Shown here: one piece after another, positions 28,115 to 38,773 of the stretch
Numbering within the stretch: the first letter of the stretch is position 1
How the letters are laid out: each line of letters opens with the position of its first letter
Translations under genes and position numbers: made by a program
From: Zhongshania marina
GTDB lineage: Bacteria; Pseudomonadota; Gammaproteobacteria; Pseudomonadales; Spongiibacteraceae
Assembly (NCBI RefSeq): GCF_002915595.1
Contig: NZ_PQGG01000006.1
Span: forward strand, 1 to 64,000
Length of the DNA: 64,000 nt
Reading direction: 5' to 3'
Notes under the pieces: model-generated
Database searches by the model: none
What the model was told of the DNA's origin: nothing
Seen by the model: the letters and a program-made list of their open reading frames with translations, nothing else

Positions 28115-28779
28115 ACGCCAGCCAATTCACTTCGCATTTTTTCAATAACCTCAGCATAGTCGCCGCCGTTAAAGATTGCAGAACCGGCAACAAACGTATC
28201 TGCCCCCGCTGCGGCAATTTCCGCAATATTTTTTGCAGAAATCCCACCATCTACTTCAAGGCGAATATCGCGACCTGAGGCATCAATAAGTGCCCGCACT
28301 TCTTTTATTTTATCTATGGTTGACGGAATAAAACTCTGGCCACCAAAGCCAGGGTTTACCGACATTAATAAAATCATGTCGAGTTTATCCATCACATACT
28401 TCAAAACCTCTGGGCCGACTGCGGGATTTAAAACCAAGCCGGCTTTGCAACCCGCATCGCGAATCATCTGTAAAGAGCGGTCAACGTGGGTAGAGGCATC
28501 TGGATGAAAGGTAATAATACTCGCGCCTGCCTCGGCAAAATCGCCAATCATACGATCCACCGGCTCGACCATTAAATGCACGTCAATCGGCGCTTTTACA
28601 CCATGTTTACGCAGCGCCTTGCACACCATAGGACCAATAGTCAGGTTTGGCACGTAGTGATTATCCATTACATCGAAGTGGACGATGTCGGCACCGGCCT
28701 CTAGCACGGCGTCAACTTCCGCGCCCAAACAGGCAAAATTTGCTGATAATATTGAAGGGGCTATCCAGTAATCTGCCAT
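28111..28779 (-). CDS. rpe: Ribulose-phosphate 3-epimerase
   Basis: The 222-residue TIM-barrel enzyme interconverts ribulose 5-phosphate and xylulose 5-phosphate. Visible are [14 protein letters not shown], the metal/catalytic [44 protein letters not shown] and [12 protein letters not shown]. Length and motifs are standard. It has GGAAAC before the ATG and is coupled to gph. Confidence 0.95.
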   Translation of the reverse strand: MADYWIAPSILSANFACLGAEVDAVLEAGADIVHFDVMDNHYVPNLTIGPMVCKALRKHGVKAPIDVHLMVEPVDRMIGDFAEAGASIITFHPDASTHVDRSLQMIRDAGCKAGLVLNPAVGPEVLKYVMDKLDMILLMSVNPGFGGQSFIPSTIDKIKEVRALIDASGRDIRLEVDGGISAKNIAEIAAAGADTFVAGSAIFNGGDYAEVIEKMRSELAGV

Positions 28780-28876
28780 CTTGGTTTCCGCTTAATAAAT
28801 TGATTGTAGGTGTTCACAGGCCACAAACGCCGTCGGCGCATTTTACGGCAATCTGCCAAGAGATTCAGCCATCGCC

Positions 28877-29560
28877 TTATAGCGCCAAAAATGCATCCAA
28901 TGCCGCTAGACGCTCGGGGGTACCAATGTCCCACCAATGCCCCTCGTATAACTGTCCGCTTAAGGCCTTGTTTGCGATGGCGGCATCCATGATGGGCTTT
29001 AAGGCGCGCTTACCGCAGACAAAGCCACTAAATACCGATGGCCGCCAAACGCTAATCCCGGAGAAGGTGTAAGCGTCCTCGCCGGCGCCTGATTTTTCCG
29101 CAAGTCTATTATTCTCACCCAATGCAAAATCACCCTGCGGATTATGCGGTGGGTTTTTTATCATCACCAAATGCCCGGCTACCGGATGAATATCCCGCAG
29201 GCTCGCAAAATCGAAATCTGTCCAAATATCGCCATTCACGACCAGAAAAGGATCATCACCGCCATCCTCACACAGCAAGGGCAGGGCTTGCACAATGCCG
29301 CCGCCGGTTTCCAAGGGCTCCTCTTCCCGAGAAACAAAGATGCGGACACCGTAACGACTGCCGTCACCCAAGTATTCTTCTAGCTGATCTGCCAGCCACG
29401 AGCAGTTGACCACAATATTGCAAATACCGGCCGCCGCCAGTTTTTCGATATGGTAGTCAATCAAGGCTTTGCCGCCTGCGCGTAGCAGGGGCTTTGGCGT
29501 GTGGTCGGTCAAAGGTCGCATCCGCGTACCCAAGCCAGCGGCAAGAATCATTGCCCTCAC
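28877..29560 (-). CDS. murU: N-acetylmuramate alpha-1-phosphate uridylyltransferase
   Basis: MurU makes UDP-MurNAc from MurNAc 1-phosphate in the cell-wall recycling route that bypasses MurA. The 227-residue protein has the nucleotidyltransferase signature LAAGLGTRMRPLTDHTPKPLL, VVNGDIWTDFDF for metal binding and WWDIGTPERL at the end. It overlaps amgK by 4 bp, the conserved pairing in Pseudomonas-like genomes. Confidence 0.93.
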   Translation of the reverse strand: MRAMILAAGLGTRMRPLTDHTPKPLLRAGGKALIDYHIEKLAAAGICNIVVNCSWLADQLEEYLGDGSRYGVRIFVSREEEPLETGGGIVQALPLLCEDGGDDPFLVVNGDIWTDFDFASLRDIHPVAGHLVMIKNPPHNPQGDFALGENNRLAEKSGAGEDAYTFSGISVWRPSVFSGFVCGKRALKPIMDAAIANKALSGQLYEGHWWDIGTPERLAALDAFLAL

Positions 29561-30591
29561 AGCTCAACGTCCTTATACCAAGGCTGTTTGACGATACGGG
29601 GCATGAGCTTCTCGACAAACCAAGCACAAAAATCTTCAAACTCGGGATACTGGCTAGCCACGCTAAGGGTGTAAGCAATCACCAGCGGTAAATCACCTAA
29701 ATAGCCAGATTTGCCATCGCGCAGATGCAGGCGAGCAAATATTCCCAGCACTTTTATGTGCCGCTGCACGCCCATCCAATCGACGTCCTGCAAAAAATCC
29801 GCTTCACTTACATTTGTCAAAACACCGGCGCGTATCGCCATTTGCCGGTAAATGCCAATCCAGTCGTCTACCTGCTCCGGCGCCCAACTGATGTAACAAT
29901 CTCGCACCAGTGAAACAAGGTCATAACTGATAGGGCCGAGCACCGCGTCTTGGAAATCGATCATGCCAAGGCGCTCATCTGCCAATACCATGAGGTTGCG
30001 ACTATGGAAGTCTCGATGCACCACTACCTGAGTTTGCTGCAAAGCGCGCTGGCTCAGCTGCTCAAAGGCCTCATTTAACATGGTTCGCTCATCGGCGCTG
30101 AGGGTGTAATCCAATAAACCCTGCACAAACCACTCGGGGAACAGCGCCATTTCCGTGTGCAAGCGCCCGCTATCGTAGTGGGGCAAACTGTGCTCTTCTG
30201 CCGGAATGGCCTGCATGGCCAGCAGAGTGCGAAACGCTTGCCGATAATAATGGTCTGCCGCAGCGCTGTTCACGAGCATCGGACACAGCAATTGGTCGCC
30301 AAAATCCTCCTGCAATAAAAAACCTCGGGGCTCATCCCAAGCCAGCAATTTTGGCACCCGCGCACCGTGACGATGCAGTAATTCCTGAACCGTTGCGAAG
30401 GCCAAATTATCTTCTTTCTCTGGCGGCGCGTGGACGGCAATCACGCTGCCACCTGCCGTTAAGGGCAAGCGGTAATAGCGCCTAAAACTGGCATCCCCCG
30501 ACACAACCTCTAACGCATTCGCCGCATCTGCTGAAGACAAAGACAACTGCTGAAGGCACCAGCTGTGCAGTTCGCTTAAAATTTGATCCAT
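29557..30591 (-). CDS. amgK: N-acetylmuramate/N-acetylglucosamine kinase
   Basis: AmgK phosphorylates recycled MurNAc and GlcNAc at C1, feeding MurU. The 344-residue aminoglycoside-phosphotransferase-fold protein shows GDASFRRYYRL, VVHRDFHSRNLMV (catalytic Asp) and MIDFQDAVLGP (metal Asp). The ATG at 30591 has GGA 8 bp upstream and gives the expected N-terminus; the frame is open to 30654. It is divergent from lptD, as in Pseudomonas. Confidence 0.92.
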   Translation of the reverse strand: MDQILSELHSWCLQQLSLSSADAANALEVVSGDASFRRYYRLPLTAGGSVIAVHAPPEKEDNLAFATVQELLHRHGARVPKLLAWDEPRGFLLQEDFGDQLLCPMLVNSAAADHYYRQAFRTLLAMQAIPAEEHSLPHYDSGRLHTEMALFPEWFVQGLLDYTLSADERTMLNEAFEQLSQRALQQTQVVVHRDFHSRNLMVLADERLGMIDFQDAVLGPISYDLVSLVRDCYISWAPEQVDDWIGIYRQMAIRAGVLTNVSEADFLQDVDWMGVQRHIKVLGIFARLHLRDGKSGYLGDLPLVIAYTLSVASQYPEFEDFCAWFVEKLMPRIVKQPWYKDVEL

Positions 30592-30737
30592 ATTTTGTTC
30601 CGTTAACGACCTTGATGAGACCTCTGCAGACGAGATTTTCAGCCTTTTATGCACTCAGGCGGGCATCCTAGCAGAGAATGCTTTATTATCCACCTTCGCC
30701 AATCCGGGCTCCATCATCAGAATAAAATCACTAACCG

Positions 30738-33143
30738 ATGCCAGTGTTTCGTCTATCTCTTTTATCACTGCTCGCCGCCCTATCGGGTTCGGCAATTGCG
30801 CAGGTAGATACCACCGCAGATTGCGGCAGCACCGACGCATCGGCACTTAATACTGACACCTCGGATTTACCAGCGTATTACCAGCATTGGCACTGGGTTC
30901 CCAACTCACATTTAAGCGAAGCATCAAAGTGCGGATTAACCCCAGGCTGCCAAGGTCGATTTATCGAACCGCTACGGGACTGGGAGGGCGCAAACCAAGC
31001 CCCTGTGCGCGCACCATTAAATGTCTCGGCCGACACCATCGAATCGGTCGGCAGCAAAGCAACCATGACCGGCGATGTGCAGCTTCGCAAGGGCGATCTC
31101 AGCCTAGATGCCGGCTATGCCCAATACAACCGCAGCAATAGTACCGTCATGCTCCGCGACAATGTGGTTTTACGCCAGCCAGGGGTTTTACTGCGAGGCC
31201 AATACGCGCAGATCGACACCAACAAAGGGTTTGGCGAATTAGAACAGGCCGAAATTCTCAGCTTTGACACCGGCGCCCGCGGCACCGCTGGACGCATATC
31301 TCGCCCAGGCTACACTCGCTTTGAGCTAGAAACCGCCAGCTACACCCAATGTACGCCAGACAATGAGACCTGGTCGCTACACGCCGACAGTATCGAGCTC
31401 GACTACGAAAGTGGTCGCGGTGTCGCGCGGGGAACGAGCATTAGAGTCTATGACTTTCCCGTATTTTATAGCCCTTATTTGAATTTTCCGGTTGATGACC
31501 GCCGAGCCACGGGGTTTTTATTCCCATCATTTGGCGTGGCCGACAGCAGCTTAGACATTTCGATTCCCTACTATCTAAACCTCGCGCCAAACTACGACGC
31601 CATTATTACCCCACGCTTTATTGAGCAGCGCGGCGAGGCTCTGGAAACCAAGCTGCGCTATTTAAACAAGTACAGCGAGTGGGCAGTCAACACCAGCTAC
31701 CTAGCCAACGACAATAAAAGCGAAACCGATCGCTGGCTGCTGGGGGTGAGCGAAGAAGGCTATATGAATGAGCACTGGGGCACCGAAATTGACTTCACCA
31801 AAGTCAGTGACGACGATTATTTCAGCGACCTAGGTTTGGCAAATTTAGCAGTAAAACGCAGCACCCACCTCAATCAACAAGCCGCCGTCAATTACAGCTC
31901 CGACGACTGGACCGGCCGGATAGAAGTGCAGCGCTACCAAACCATCGCCGCCGTTGAAGACCCCTATCAAAAGCTGCCCCAACTGCGGCTAAATTATCAA
32001 TCCCCTGCTAAAAACTTCCAGCTAGAACCCAGCATGGAGTTTGAATACACCCAATTTGATCACCGCGACAAACTCCGCGATGGCGGCAGCAAAATTACCG
32101 GCCGCCGCCTATTCGGCACCGCCGGTGCGAGCCTGCCAATGCGCTGGCGCTGGGGCTTTATTGAACCCGCCTTTAAAACCCGTCACGTAAGTTACGAGCT
32201 GGAAGACGCCAATCTTGCCGGCGTCGATGGCAGCCCCAATGCCAATAGCGGCCAAATCAGCATAGACAGCGGCCTTTATTTTGAACGCGACTTAGCGGTA
32301 GCCGACCAAGATTGGACCCAAACCCTGGAGCCACGGCTTTTCTATCGCTACTCCGAATATGAAAATCAAAGCGACCATCCCGATTTTGATAGCTCTGCAC
32401 TTACTTTTACCTATCAGCAACTCTTCCGCGACACCCGCTTTACCGGCCACGACCGGCTAGACGACGCCAACCAAGTCGCCGTGGGCATCAGCAGTCGCTT
32501 TATTAATAACGACGCCGGTCGCGAAATATTAACCACCAGCATTGGCCAACTGCACTACTTTGACGAAGGTCGCGTACAACTGCCCGGCGACCCAGAGCGC
32601 AAAAGCAGCAATTCAGACTTAGCGGGACAAATTCGCATTTTACCCAACGACAATAGCTGGGTAAGTGCCGATATTCTGTATGATGCCCGCCAAGGGGTGC
32701 TTAATCAGACCAATCTGAGCTACCATCAGCGCAGCGATAACGGCACACTGTTAAATGCCGGCTACACCTTCCGCCGCGAAGGTAATAATCTCGGCGGTTT
32801 AGAAAACGATGTTAAGCAGGGCGATATCTCACTGAGCCTACCGATCAACGACCAGTGGAAATTATTCGCCAAGACCCAATATGATTTTGAAGACGACCGC
32901 CCCGTTGAAAACCTTATTGGTGCGGAGTATCAAAACTGCTGCTGGCTCACCCGTATTGTTTATCAGCGGGCGCTGGAACCCGACGACGACAATGGGTCTA
33001 ACATCAGTGGCATCGGCAATACCGGAACTCAAAACAATTCCGCAGTGTTGATAGAATTTCAGTTAAAAGGACTGGGGGGCCTCGGCACCGCAGTTACCAG
33101 TGTTTTAAAGGACAGTATTTTTGGCTACTTATCTGATGAATAA
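30738..33143 (+). CDS. lptD: LPS-assembly outer-membrane protein LptD
   Basis: LptD, with LptE, inserts lipopolysaccharide into the outer leaflet. The 801-residue precursor has a signal peptide (VFRLSLLSLLAALSGSAIAQ), an N-terminal OstA-like jellyroll (NVSADTIESVGSKATMTGDVQLRKGDLSLDAGYAQYNR) and a C-terminal barrel. Cys residues near the N-terminus and a late CCW pair could form the interdomain disulfides needed for function. Its stop overlaps the probable surA start. Confidence 0.95.
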   Translation: MPVFRLSLLSLLAALSGSAIAQVDTTADCGSTDASALNTDTSDLPAYYQHWHWVPNSHLSEASKCGLTPGCQGRFIEPLRDWEGANQAPVRAPLNVSADTIESVGSKATMTGDVQLRKGDLSLDAGYAQYNRSNSTVMLRDNVVLRQPGVLLRGQYAQIDTNKGFGELEQAEILSFDTGARGTAGRISRPGYTRFELETASYTQCTPDNETWSLHADSIELDYESGRGVARGTSIRVYDFPVFYSPYLNFPVDDRRATGFLFPSFGVADSSLDISIPYYLNLAPNYDAIITPRFIEQRGEALETKLRYLNKYSEWAVNTSYLANDNKSETDRWLLGVSEEGYMNEHWGTEIDFTKVSDDDYFSDLGLANLAVKRSTHLNQQAAVNYSSDDWTGRIEVQRYQTIAAVEDPYQKLPQLRLNYQSPAKNFQLEPSMEFEYTQFDHRDKLRDGGSKITGRRLFGTAGASLPMRWRWGFIEPAFKTRHVSYELEDANLAGVDGSPNANSGQISIDSGLYFERDLAVADQDWTQTLEPRLFYRYSEYENQSDHPDFDSSALTFTYQQLFRDTRFTGHDRLDDANQVAVGISSRFINNDAGREILTTSIGQLHYFDEGRVQLPGDPERKSSNSDLAGQIRILPNDNSWVSADILYDARQGVLNQTNLSYHQRSDNGTLLNAGYTFRREGNNLGGLENDVKQGDISLSLPINDQWKLFAKTQYDFEDDRPVENLIGAEYQNCCWLTRIVYQRALEPDDDNGSNISGIGNTGTQNNSAVLIEFQLKGLGGLGTAVTSVLKDSIFGYLSDE

Positions 33144-34401
33144 TATGCGTTTATTTAAAGTTTTCTCCGCTGTGCTCCTGATAGCACTCGCGCCGCTCAC
33201 CCAAGCTGAAACTAAATGGCTAGACAAAGTGGTGGCCATCGTCGATGACGACATTATTCTCGCCAGCGAACTTGACGAGCGCTTTGATACCATAAAAGCC
33301 AATATTGCCCGCACCGGAAAGCAGGCACCGCCGGATGACGAGTTGCGTAAAGAGATACTCGACCTGCTCGTGCTTGAAAACATTCAAATGCAAATGGCGA
33401 ATCGCTACGGTGTGCGCATCGACGATGAAGAGCTCAATGGTGCGGTGGCTCGGATTGCGGCTAACAACAATATGACGCTGTCTGAATTCCAACAAACACT
33501 GGTCGCCAGCGGCGCCTCCTACCTTGCCATACGCGAACAGATCGCCCGCGAAATGATTTTGCAGCGCGTGCAAATGGGTAATGTGAACCAGCGAATTCAA
33601 GTGACCGAGCAGGAAATTCAAAACTACCTGCAATCATCAGAAGGTAAAGAAGTTACCTCACCTGAGTTCCATTTCGCCCACGTGCTTATTCCCGTTCCCT
33701 CAGAGGCAACCGTCGCCGAACGCGCGCAAGCTGAGAACAAAGCCAAGTCACTGAGCGCGCAACTGCGGGCCGGCAAAGACATCGACAACGCCAATGACGA
33801 CATTAGCATTAGCGACCTAGGCTGGCGCAAAGGCACTGAATTACCAGCACTCTTTAAAGGTGTCGCTTCAAAAATGACTGATGGCGATGTGTCTGAACCG
33901 CTGCAAAGTGCCAGTGGTTTCCATATCATCAAACTGCTGGAAAGCCGCGGCGTAAAACAACTTGTTAAACAAACCCGCGCTAGCCACATCCTGCTAAAGC
34001 CTTCAGCAATCCGCGACGAAGCGCAGACCATCGCCCTAGCCAAACAGCTGCGCCAACGCGCGCTAAATGGCGAGGATTTCCGCGAGTTAGCCAAAGAGTA
34101 TTCTGAAGATATCGGCTCCGCACAGGAAGGCGGCGACCTCGGCTGGACTAGCCCAGGCCAGCTAGTACCGGAATTCCAAAAGGCGATGGACGAAACCACC
34201 CCCGGTGAAATTCATGTTCCCGTTGCAAGTCAATTCGGCTGGCATGTGATTAAAGTTATCGACCGTCGCACTAAAGACGTCACCGAAGATATGCGCAAGC
34301 AAATAGCTCGCAATGCACTTCATGAGCGCAAATACGCCGACGAACTTGATATCTGGCTACGCAAAATCCGCAGCGAAGCCTTTGTCGACATTAAAATTTA
34401 A
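33136..34401 (+). CDS. surA: Periplasmic chaperone/peptidyl-prolyl isomerase SurA
   Basis: SurA escorts unfolded outer-membrane proteins, including LptD, through the periplasm. The protein of about 421 residues has a signal peptide ([16 protein letters not shown]), the N-terminal chaperone helices ([20 protein letters not shown]) and two parvulin domains ([11 protein letters not shown] and RASHILLKP as their starts). The ATG at 33136 overlaps the lptD stop; an ATG at 33145 is nearly as good; the frame is open from 33121. Its stop overlaps the pdxA ATG. Confidence 0.94.
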   Translation: MNNMRLFKVFSAVLLIALAPLTQAETKWLDKVVAIVDDDIILASELDERFDTIKANIARTGKQAPPDDELRKEILDLLVLENIQMQMANRYGVRIDDEELNGAVARIAANNNMTLSEFQQTLVASGASYLAIREQIAREMILQRVQMGNVNQRIQVTEQEIQNYLQSSEGKEVTSPEFHFAHVLIPVPSEATVAERAQAENKAKSLSAQLRAGKDIDNANDDISISDLGWRKGTELPALFKGVASKMTDGDVSEPLQSASGFHIIKLLESRGVKQLVKQTRASHILLKPSAIRDEAQTIALAKQLRQRALNGEDFRELAKEYSEDIGSAQEGGDLGWTSPGQLVPEFQKAMDETTPGEIHVPVASQFGWHVIKVIDRRTKDVTEDMRKQIARNALHERKYADELDIWLRKIRSEAFVDIKI

Positions 34402-35396
34402 TGCCCCTACGTATTGCCATCACCCCCGGCGAACCAGCCGGGGTTGGACCAGAACTTCTGGTGAAGCTCGCCCAGCACGACTTTGACGCAGAACTGATTG
34501 CCTTCGCAGACCCCAGCTTGTTGTTGCAGCGCGCCGCCGATATTGGCCTACCGCTGGAACTCAGCGAAGTCGACTTTGCTGCGCCTGCACAGGCGCATCG
34601 CAGCGGCCATTTAAAAGTGGCGAGCATTTCCTGCCACAGCCCTGTCGAGGCGGGCAGCCTCAACGTCAATAATGCGAAATATGTTTTAGAGACCCTGAGC
34701 CGCGCGACTGATGCCTGCAAAAGTGGCGACTGCCAAGGCTTGGTCACTGGGCCGGTGCAGAAATCTATTATTAACGATGCAGGTATTCCGTTTAGCGGCC
34801 ACACCGAATTTCTGGCCGAGCGTTGCGAAGTCGACAAAGTCGTCATGATGCTGGCCAGCGAGCAACTACGCGTCGCCCTAGTCACCACCCATCTCCCCCT
34901 AAGTGCCGTGCCAGCCGCCATTACTGGCGACAATCTGCAGCGCGTGACCGAAATTCTGCACGCCTCATTGCTGCGGCAGTTTGGCTGTCAAAATCCGCGT
35001 ATTCTGGTCTTGGGCCTAAACCCCCACGCCGGCGAAGGCGGTCATATGGGCAGAGAAGAAATCGATACAATTATTCCCTGCCTTGAGCAGCTGCGCCAGC
35101 GCGGTTGGCAGCTCGAAGGCCCACTACCCGCAGACACAGCATTTACGCCACGGCACTTAGATAAGTGTGATGCGGTATTAGCCATGTATCACGACCAAGG
35201 CCTTCCGGTACTCAAGTATCAGGGCTTTGGCAGAGCCGTCAACATCACCCTCGGTTTGCCGATTGTTCGCACCTCCGTCGACCACGGCACCGCATTAGAT
35301 TTAGCCGGCAGCGGTCGCGCCGACAGCGGCAGCTTCTACGCCGCGCTCACCACCGCCATTTCGATGGCGGAGAACAGCAGCAGGAATCATCATTAA
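34401..35396 (+). CDS. pdxA: 4-hydroxythreonine-4-phosphate dehydrogenase
   Basis: PdxA oxidises 4-phosphohydroxythreonine in vitamin B6 synthesis. The 331-residue enzyme shows [55 protein letters not shown] and [27 protein letters not shown], with the metal-binding histidines in place. It overlaps surA and rsmA by one base each, so the operon is tightly coupled. Confidence 0.95.
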   Translation: MPLRIAITPGEPAGVGPELLVKLAQHDFDAELIAFADPSLLLQRAADIGLPLELSEVDFAAPAQAHRSGHLKVASISCHSPVEAGSLNVNNAKYVLETLSRATDACKSGDCQGLVTGPVQKSIINDAGIPFSGHTEFLAERCEVDKVVMMLASEQLRVALVTTHLPLSAVPAAITGDNLQRVTEILHASLLRQFGCQNPRILVLGLNPHAGEGGHMGREEIDTIIPCLEQLRQRGWQLEGPLPADTAFTPRHLDKCDAVLAMYHDQGLPVLKYQGFGRAVNITLGLPIVRTSVDHGTALDLAGSGRADSGSFYAALTTAISMAENSSRNHH

Positions 35397-36193
35397 TGCA
35401 GTCTCCACCGCTTCATCAAGCACGAAAACGGTTTGGCCAAAACTTCTTAAATGACCAAGGTATTATTCGCCGCATCGTGCGCTCGGTTGCACCCTTAGGA
35501 CATCAGCGGGTGCTGGAAATCGGCCCGGGCCAAGGCGCCATTACCGAATCCATTCTTGCCTCGGGCTGTCAACTCGACGTTATAGAGCTAGACCGCGACC
35601 TCATTCCCATTCTGGAAACCAAATTCGGTGGCGAAGCGAATTTTCGCATCCATCAAGGCGACGCTCTTAAATTTGACATCACCGCCCTAGCTGCAGGCGA
35701 AAAGTTGCGCGTAGTCGGCAACCTTCCCTACAACATCTCAACGCCGCTCATTTTTCACCTTCTGACCGCCCATAACTGCATTACTGACATGCATTTTATG
35801 CTGCAAAAAGAAGTAGTCGACCGGCTGGCTGCGCAGCCCGGCAGCAAAACTTACGGGCGCCTTGGCATCATGGCCCAGTACTATTGCGAAGTAGAATCGT
35901 TATTTGACGTTCCACCGGAAGCTTTTACCCCTCGTCCCAAGGTACAATCCGCCATCGTTAGACTTACACCCTACGAAACACCACCGTGCCCAGCGAACAA
36001 CGTCGACACTTTGCAAACGGTCCTGCGCAGCGCATTCAACCAGCGCCGAAAAACCTTGCGCAACACCCTAAAAGGGATTATCGATAGCGAGGCGATAGAA
36101 AGCTTGGGAATCGACTCAGGCCTTCGACCCGAGCAGCTGGGCTTAGCGGAATATGTCGCCATCGCCAACGCGGTCGACAGCAACAGCGAGTAA
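35396..36193 (+). CDS. rsmA: 16S rRNA adenine dimethyltransferase RsmA (KsgA)
   Basis: RsmA dimethylates two adjacent adenosines near the 3' end of 16S rRNA during small-subunit assembly. The 265-residue protein has ARKRFGQNFL, SAM loop LEIGPGQGAIT and catalytic VGNLPYNIST. The start overlaps the pdxA stop. Standard length and context. Confidence 0.95.
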   Translation: MQSPPLHQARKRFGQNFLNDQGIIRRIVRSVAPLGHQRVLEIGPGQGAITESILASGCQLDVIELDRDLIPILETKFGGEANFRIHQGDALKFDITALAAGEKLRVVGNLPYNISTPLIFHLLTAHNCITDMHFMLQKEVVDRLAAQPGSKTYGRLGIMAQYYCEVESLFDVPPEAFTPRPKVQSAIVRLTPYETPPCPANNVDTLQTVLRSAFNQRRKTLRNTLKGIIDSEAIESLGIDSGLRPEQLGLAEYVAIANAVDSNSE

Positions 36194-36208
36194 TTTGCGG
36201 AGCACATC

Positions 36209-36586
36209 ATGCCAGAATCAGCACCAGTAGAAATTCAAGTAGAAAGCCAATTTCTACCCGACCAATCAGAGCCCGCACAACAACGCTTTGCCTTTGCCTA
36301 CACCATCACCATTCGCAATACCGGCGACGAAGCCGTGCGCTTACTCAATCGCCACTGGATCATTACCGACGGCGACAACCAAGTACAAGAAGTACAAGGC
36401 GAAGGCGTTATTGGCAAACAGCCCCTAATTGGCCCCGGCGAGTCTTTTAGCTACACCTCCGGCGCCGTCATCGACACCGCTGTTGGCACGATGGAAGGCA
36501 GCTACGAAATGATTAGCGCCTCTGGCCGGCCATTTATTGCACCGATTGGTATTTTCTCCCTCGCTCGCCCCTCGGCATTGCACTGA
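36209..36586 (+). CDS. apaG: ApaG protein
   Basis: A 125-residue protein with the typical ApaG beta-sandwich pattern (FAYTITIRNTGDEAVRLLNRHWIITDGDNQVQEVQGEGVIGKQP, SFSYTSGAVIDTAVGTMEGSYEM). Its biochemical role is not settled. GCGGAG precedes the ATG. It lies between rsmA and apaH as in most gammaproteobacteria. Confidence 0.94.
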   Translation: MPESAPVEIQVESQFLPDQSEPAQQRFAFAYTITIRNTGDEAVRLLNRHWIITDGDNQVQEVQGEGVIGKQPLIGPGESFSYTSGAVIDTAVGTMEGSYEMISASGRPFIAPIGIFSLARPSALH

Positions 36587-36595
36587 GAGGATCCC

Positions 36596-37402
36596 GTGAG
36601 TCGTTACGCCGTAGGTGATTTGCAGGGCTGCTTAAAACCCCTGCAATGCCTGCTAGAACTCGTCAACTTCAAGCCCGAACACGACCAACTCTGGCTGGTG
36701 GGTGACCTCGTTAACCGCGGCCCCGACTCCCTCGACACTCTGCGCTACCTATACAACATCAAAGACAGCCTGCGAATTACCCTGGGCAACCACGATCTGC
36801 ACTGCATAGCCTTAGCCCTCGGCACCACCGACCGCGGGCGCCACCCCAGCCTTGAGGCACTTCTAAACGCGCCAGACTGCGACGAACTCATGCACTGGCT
36901 GCGCCAACAGGCTTTAATATTAAAGTCTGAGGATGGCCGCTACCTAATGAGCCACGCAGGTATCCCCAGCGCGTGGACAAGCGAGCAAGCGCTGGCGCTT
37001 AGCCGCGAAGTAGAAACCGTATTACAAAGCCCCGACGCCAATGACTTCTTCCGCAATATGTACGGTGATGAACCACGAACATGGGACGACAGCCTTAGCG
37101 GCTATGATCGCCTGCGCGCCATTACCAATCATCTAACCCGTATGCGAATCTGCGACGCCGACGGTCAACTGCAACTAAGCTTCAAAGGCTTCGCCGCAGA
37201 CATCCCCGCACCGTATCGGCCCTGGTTCGAATGGCAAACCGAAGGCAGCCGCGAAGAAACCCTCATCTTCGGCCACTGGGCCGCGCTGGAATGTAAAACA
37301 GATCGCAGCGATATTATTGCGCTAGACAGCGGCTGCGTTTGGGGACGGCATATGACGATGCTGGATATGGATAGTGGGGAGTTGCATAGGTGCTATTGCT
37401 AG
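36596..37402 (+). CDS. apaH: Symmetrical bis(5'-nucleosyl)-tetraphosphatase
   Basis: ApaH splits Ap4A into two ADP and also removes Np4 caps from RNA. The 268-residue phosphoesterase shows YAVGDLQGCLKPL, LVGDLVNRGPDSL, LGNHDLH and SHAGIP, ending FGHWAALE and LDSGCVWG. It starts with GTG, with GAGAGGATCC just upstream. It is the last gene of the lptD operon; a repeat-rich spacer follows. Confidence 0.94.
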   Translation: MSRYAVGDLQGCLKPLQCLLELVNFKPEHDQLWLVGDLVNRGPDSLDTLRYLYNIKDSLRITLGNHDLHCIALALGTTDRGRHPSLEALLNAPDCDELMHWLRQQALILKSEDGRYLMSHAGIPSAWTSEQALALSREVETVLQSPDANDFFRNMYGDEPRTWDDSLSGYDRLRAITNHLTRMRICDADGQLQLSFKGFAADIPAPYRPWFEWQTEGSREETLIFGHWAALECKTDRSDIIALDSGCVWGRHMTMLDMDSGELHRCYC

Positions 37403-37434
37403 TCGGACGTCAGACGTCGGGGGTCGGACGTAAA

Positions 37435-37501
37435 AAAACTCGCACCTAACTGCTTTTGACGTTTCGTCAGACTTCCGACACCCGACACCCGACTCGCTCT
37501 T
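37435..37501 (+). repeat. 67-bp direct repeat, copy 1 (apaH-cca spacer)
   Basis: This copy matches 37569-37635 with only a few substitutions; both contain GACTTCCGACACCCGAC and end GACTCGCTCTT. The two copies begin exactly 134 bp apart, twice the unit length. GTCGGACGT-type words just upstream (37402-37431) are near-complements of its CCGACACCCGAC core. Confidence 0.85.
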
Positions 37502-37568
37502 CGGCATCCGACGCAGGATTTCGCTAAAAGCCTGATGTAGGACGTAAAAGCATTCGCTGCACTCATCT

Positions 37569-37635
37569 AAAACTCGCTCCTAACCGCTTTTGACTTTTCG
37601 CCAGACTTCCGACACCCGACGCCCGACTCGCTCTT
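37569..37635 (+). repeat. 67-bp direct repeat, copy 2 (apaH-cca spacer)
   Basis: The second copy ends about 44 bp before the cca ATG. The intervening 67 bp (37502-37568) is not an evident third copy, although it keeps fragments such as ATCCGACGC and AGGACGTAAAA. Confidence 0.85.
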
Positions 37636-37678
37636 TTTGCTATACTCCCTGAAATTTCCCAACACCGAACCCTGCACC

Positions 37679-38770
37679 ATGAAAACCTACCTCGTCGGCG
37701 GCGCCGTGCGCGACAAATTATTAGGCTATCCCTTTCATGAGCGGGACTGGGTGGTGGTGGGTGCACGCCCTAAGGATTTACTCGAGCAGGGTTTTCAGCA
37801 GGTTGGTAAAGATTTCCCGGTTTTTTTACACCCCAAGACCAAGGAAGAATACGCCCTTGCGCGCACTGAGCGAAAATCCGGTGCCGGCTATCACGGTTTT
37901 ATCTGTGACTTCAGCCCAGACATCACTTTAGAAGAAGACCTAAGTCGTCGCGACCTAACTATCAACGCGATGGCGGAGGATACCAAGGGCGATATCATCG
38001 ATCCCTACGGCGGCATGCAAGATCTCAATAGTCGCCTACTTCGTCATGTGTCACCGGCCTTTAGCGAAGACCCGCTGCGAATTTTGCGAGTGGCGCGTTT
38101 CGCCGCGCGCTACGCCCACCTAGGCTTTAAGGTCGCCGACGAAACCCAAGAATTAATGCGCAAGATGAGTGACAACGGCGAGCTGGCTACCATCGCCGCC
38201 GAGCGTATTTGGGTGGAATTATCCAAGGCCTTAAACGAAAAATCTCCCGCTGTTTTTTTTAGTGTTTTACTCGACTGCCGCGCCTTACACGCGCTGTTTC
38301 CACTCTGGCCTAGGGCGCTGAATAACACTGTTTTAGACAGTTTAAACAACGCCGCTAAAGCAGGTGCCGATGCCGACGTCCGCTTTGCCATCAGCTGCAG
38401 CGACTTAAATATAGAGCAATGCAAAACCCTGTGTAACGAATTGCGCGCCAGCAATAGCGCTGCATGGCTTGCTGAGCGCTGCGCAGCGAATATTCCCCTG
38501 CCGCCGCTAAGCAAGGCCGAGGAATGGCTAAGTTTGCTCGAACAGTTTGATTACACACGACGCCCGCCATTACTCGACGCCTTCGTCACGGCCGCAACAT
38601 TGCTTTTACCGAATGAAAAACGCCTAGGGCTTTTGCAAAACGCCGCTGCGGAACTACGAGAAGTTCAAGCTGCCGATTTAATAGCACAGGGATTTAAAGG
38701 CCCAGCCCTAGGTCAGGCGATGCGCACGGAGCGTCTAAAACGATTAAAAGAAATGGAGTGCGGCGAATAA
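37679..38770 (+). CDS. cca: CCA-adding tRNA nucleotidyltransferase (short form)
   Basis: The enzyme builds or repairs the CCA end of tRNA. The 363-residue class II protein shows [22 protein letters not shown] (DxD-like metal site), [28 protein letters not shown] and [16 protein letters not shown]. The C-terminal HD phosphohydrolase domain of the E. coli enzyme (about 412 residues) is not seen. The ATG at 37679 gives the family N-terminus; an upstream TTG at 37637 is not supported. Confidence 0.92.
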   Translation: MKTYLVGGAVRDKLLGYPFHERDWVVVGARPKDLLEQGFQQVGKDFPVFLHPKTKEEYALARTERKSGAGYHGFICDFSPDITLEEDLSRRDLTINAMAEDTKGDIIDPYGGMQDLNSRLLRHVSPAFSEDPLRILRVARFAARYAHLGFKVADETQELMRKMSDNGELATIAAERIWVELSKALNEKSPAVFFSVLLDCRALHALFPLWPRALNNTVLDSLNNAAKAGADADVRFAISCSDLNIEQCKTLCNELRASNSAAWLAERCAANIPLPPLSKAEEWLSLLEQFDYTRRPPLLDAFVTAATLLLPNEKRLGLLQNAAAELREVQAADLIAQGFKGPALGQAMRTERLKRLKEMECGE

Positions 38771-38773
38771 TCG

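Noticed and set aside
37502-37568. Third copy of the 67-bp repeat between the two clear ones
   Set aside because: The spacing fits, but I could align only short fragments, so I do not claim a third copy.
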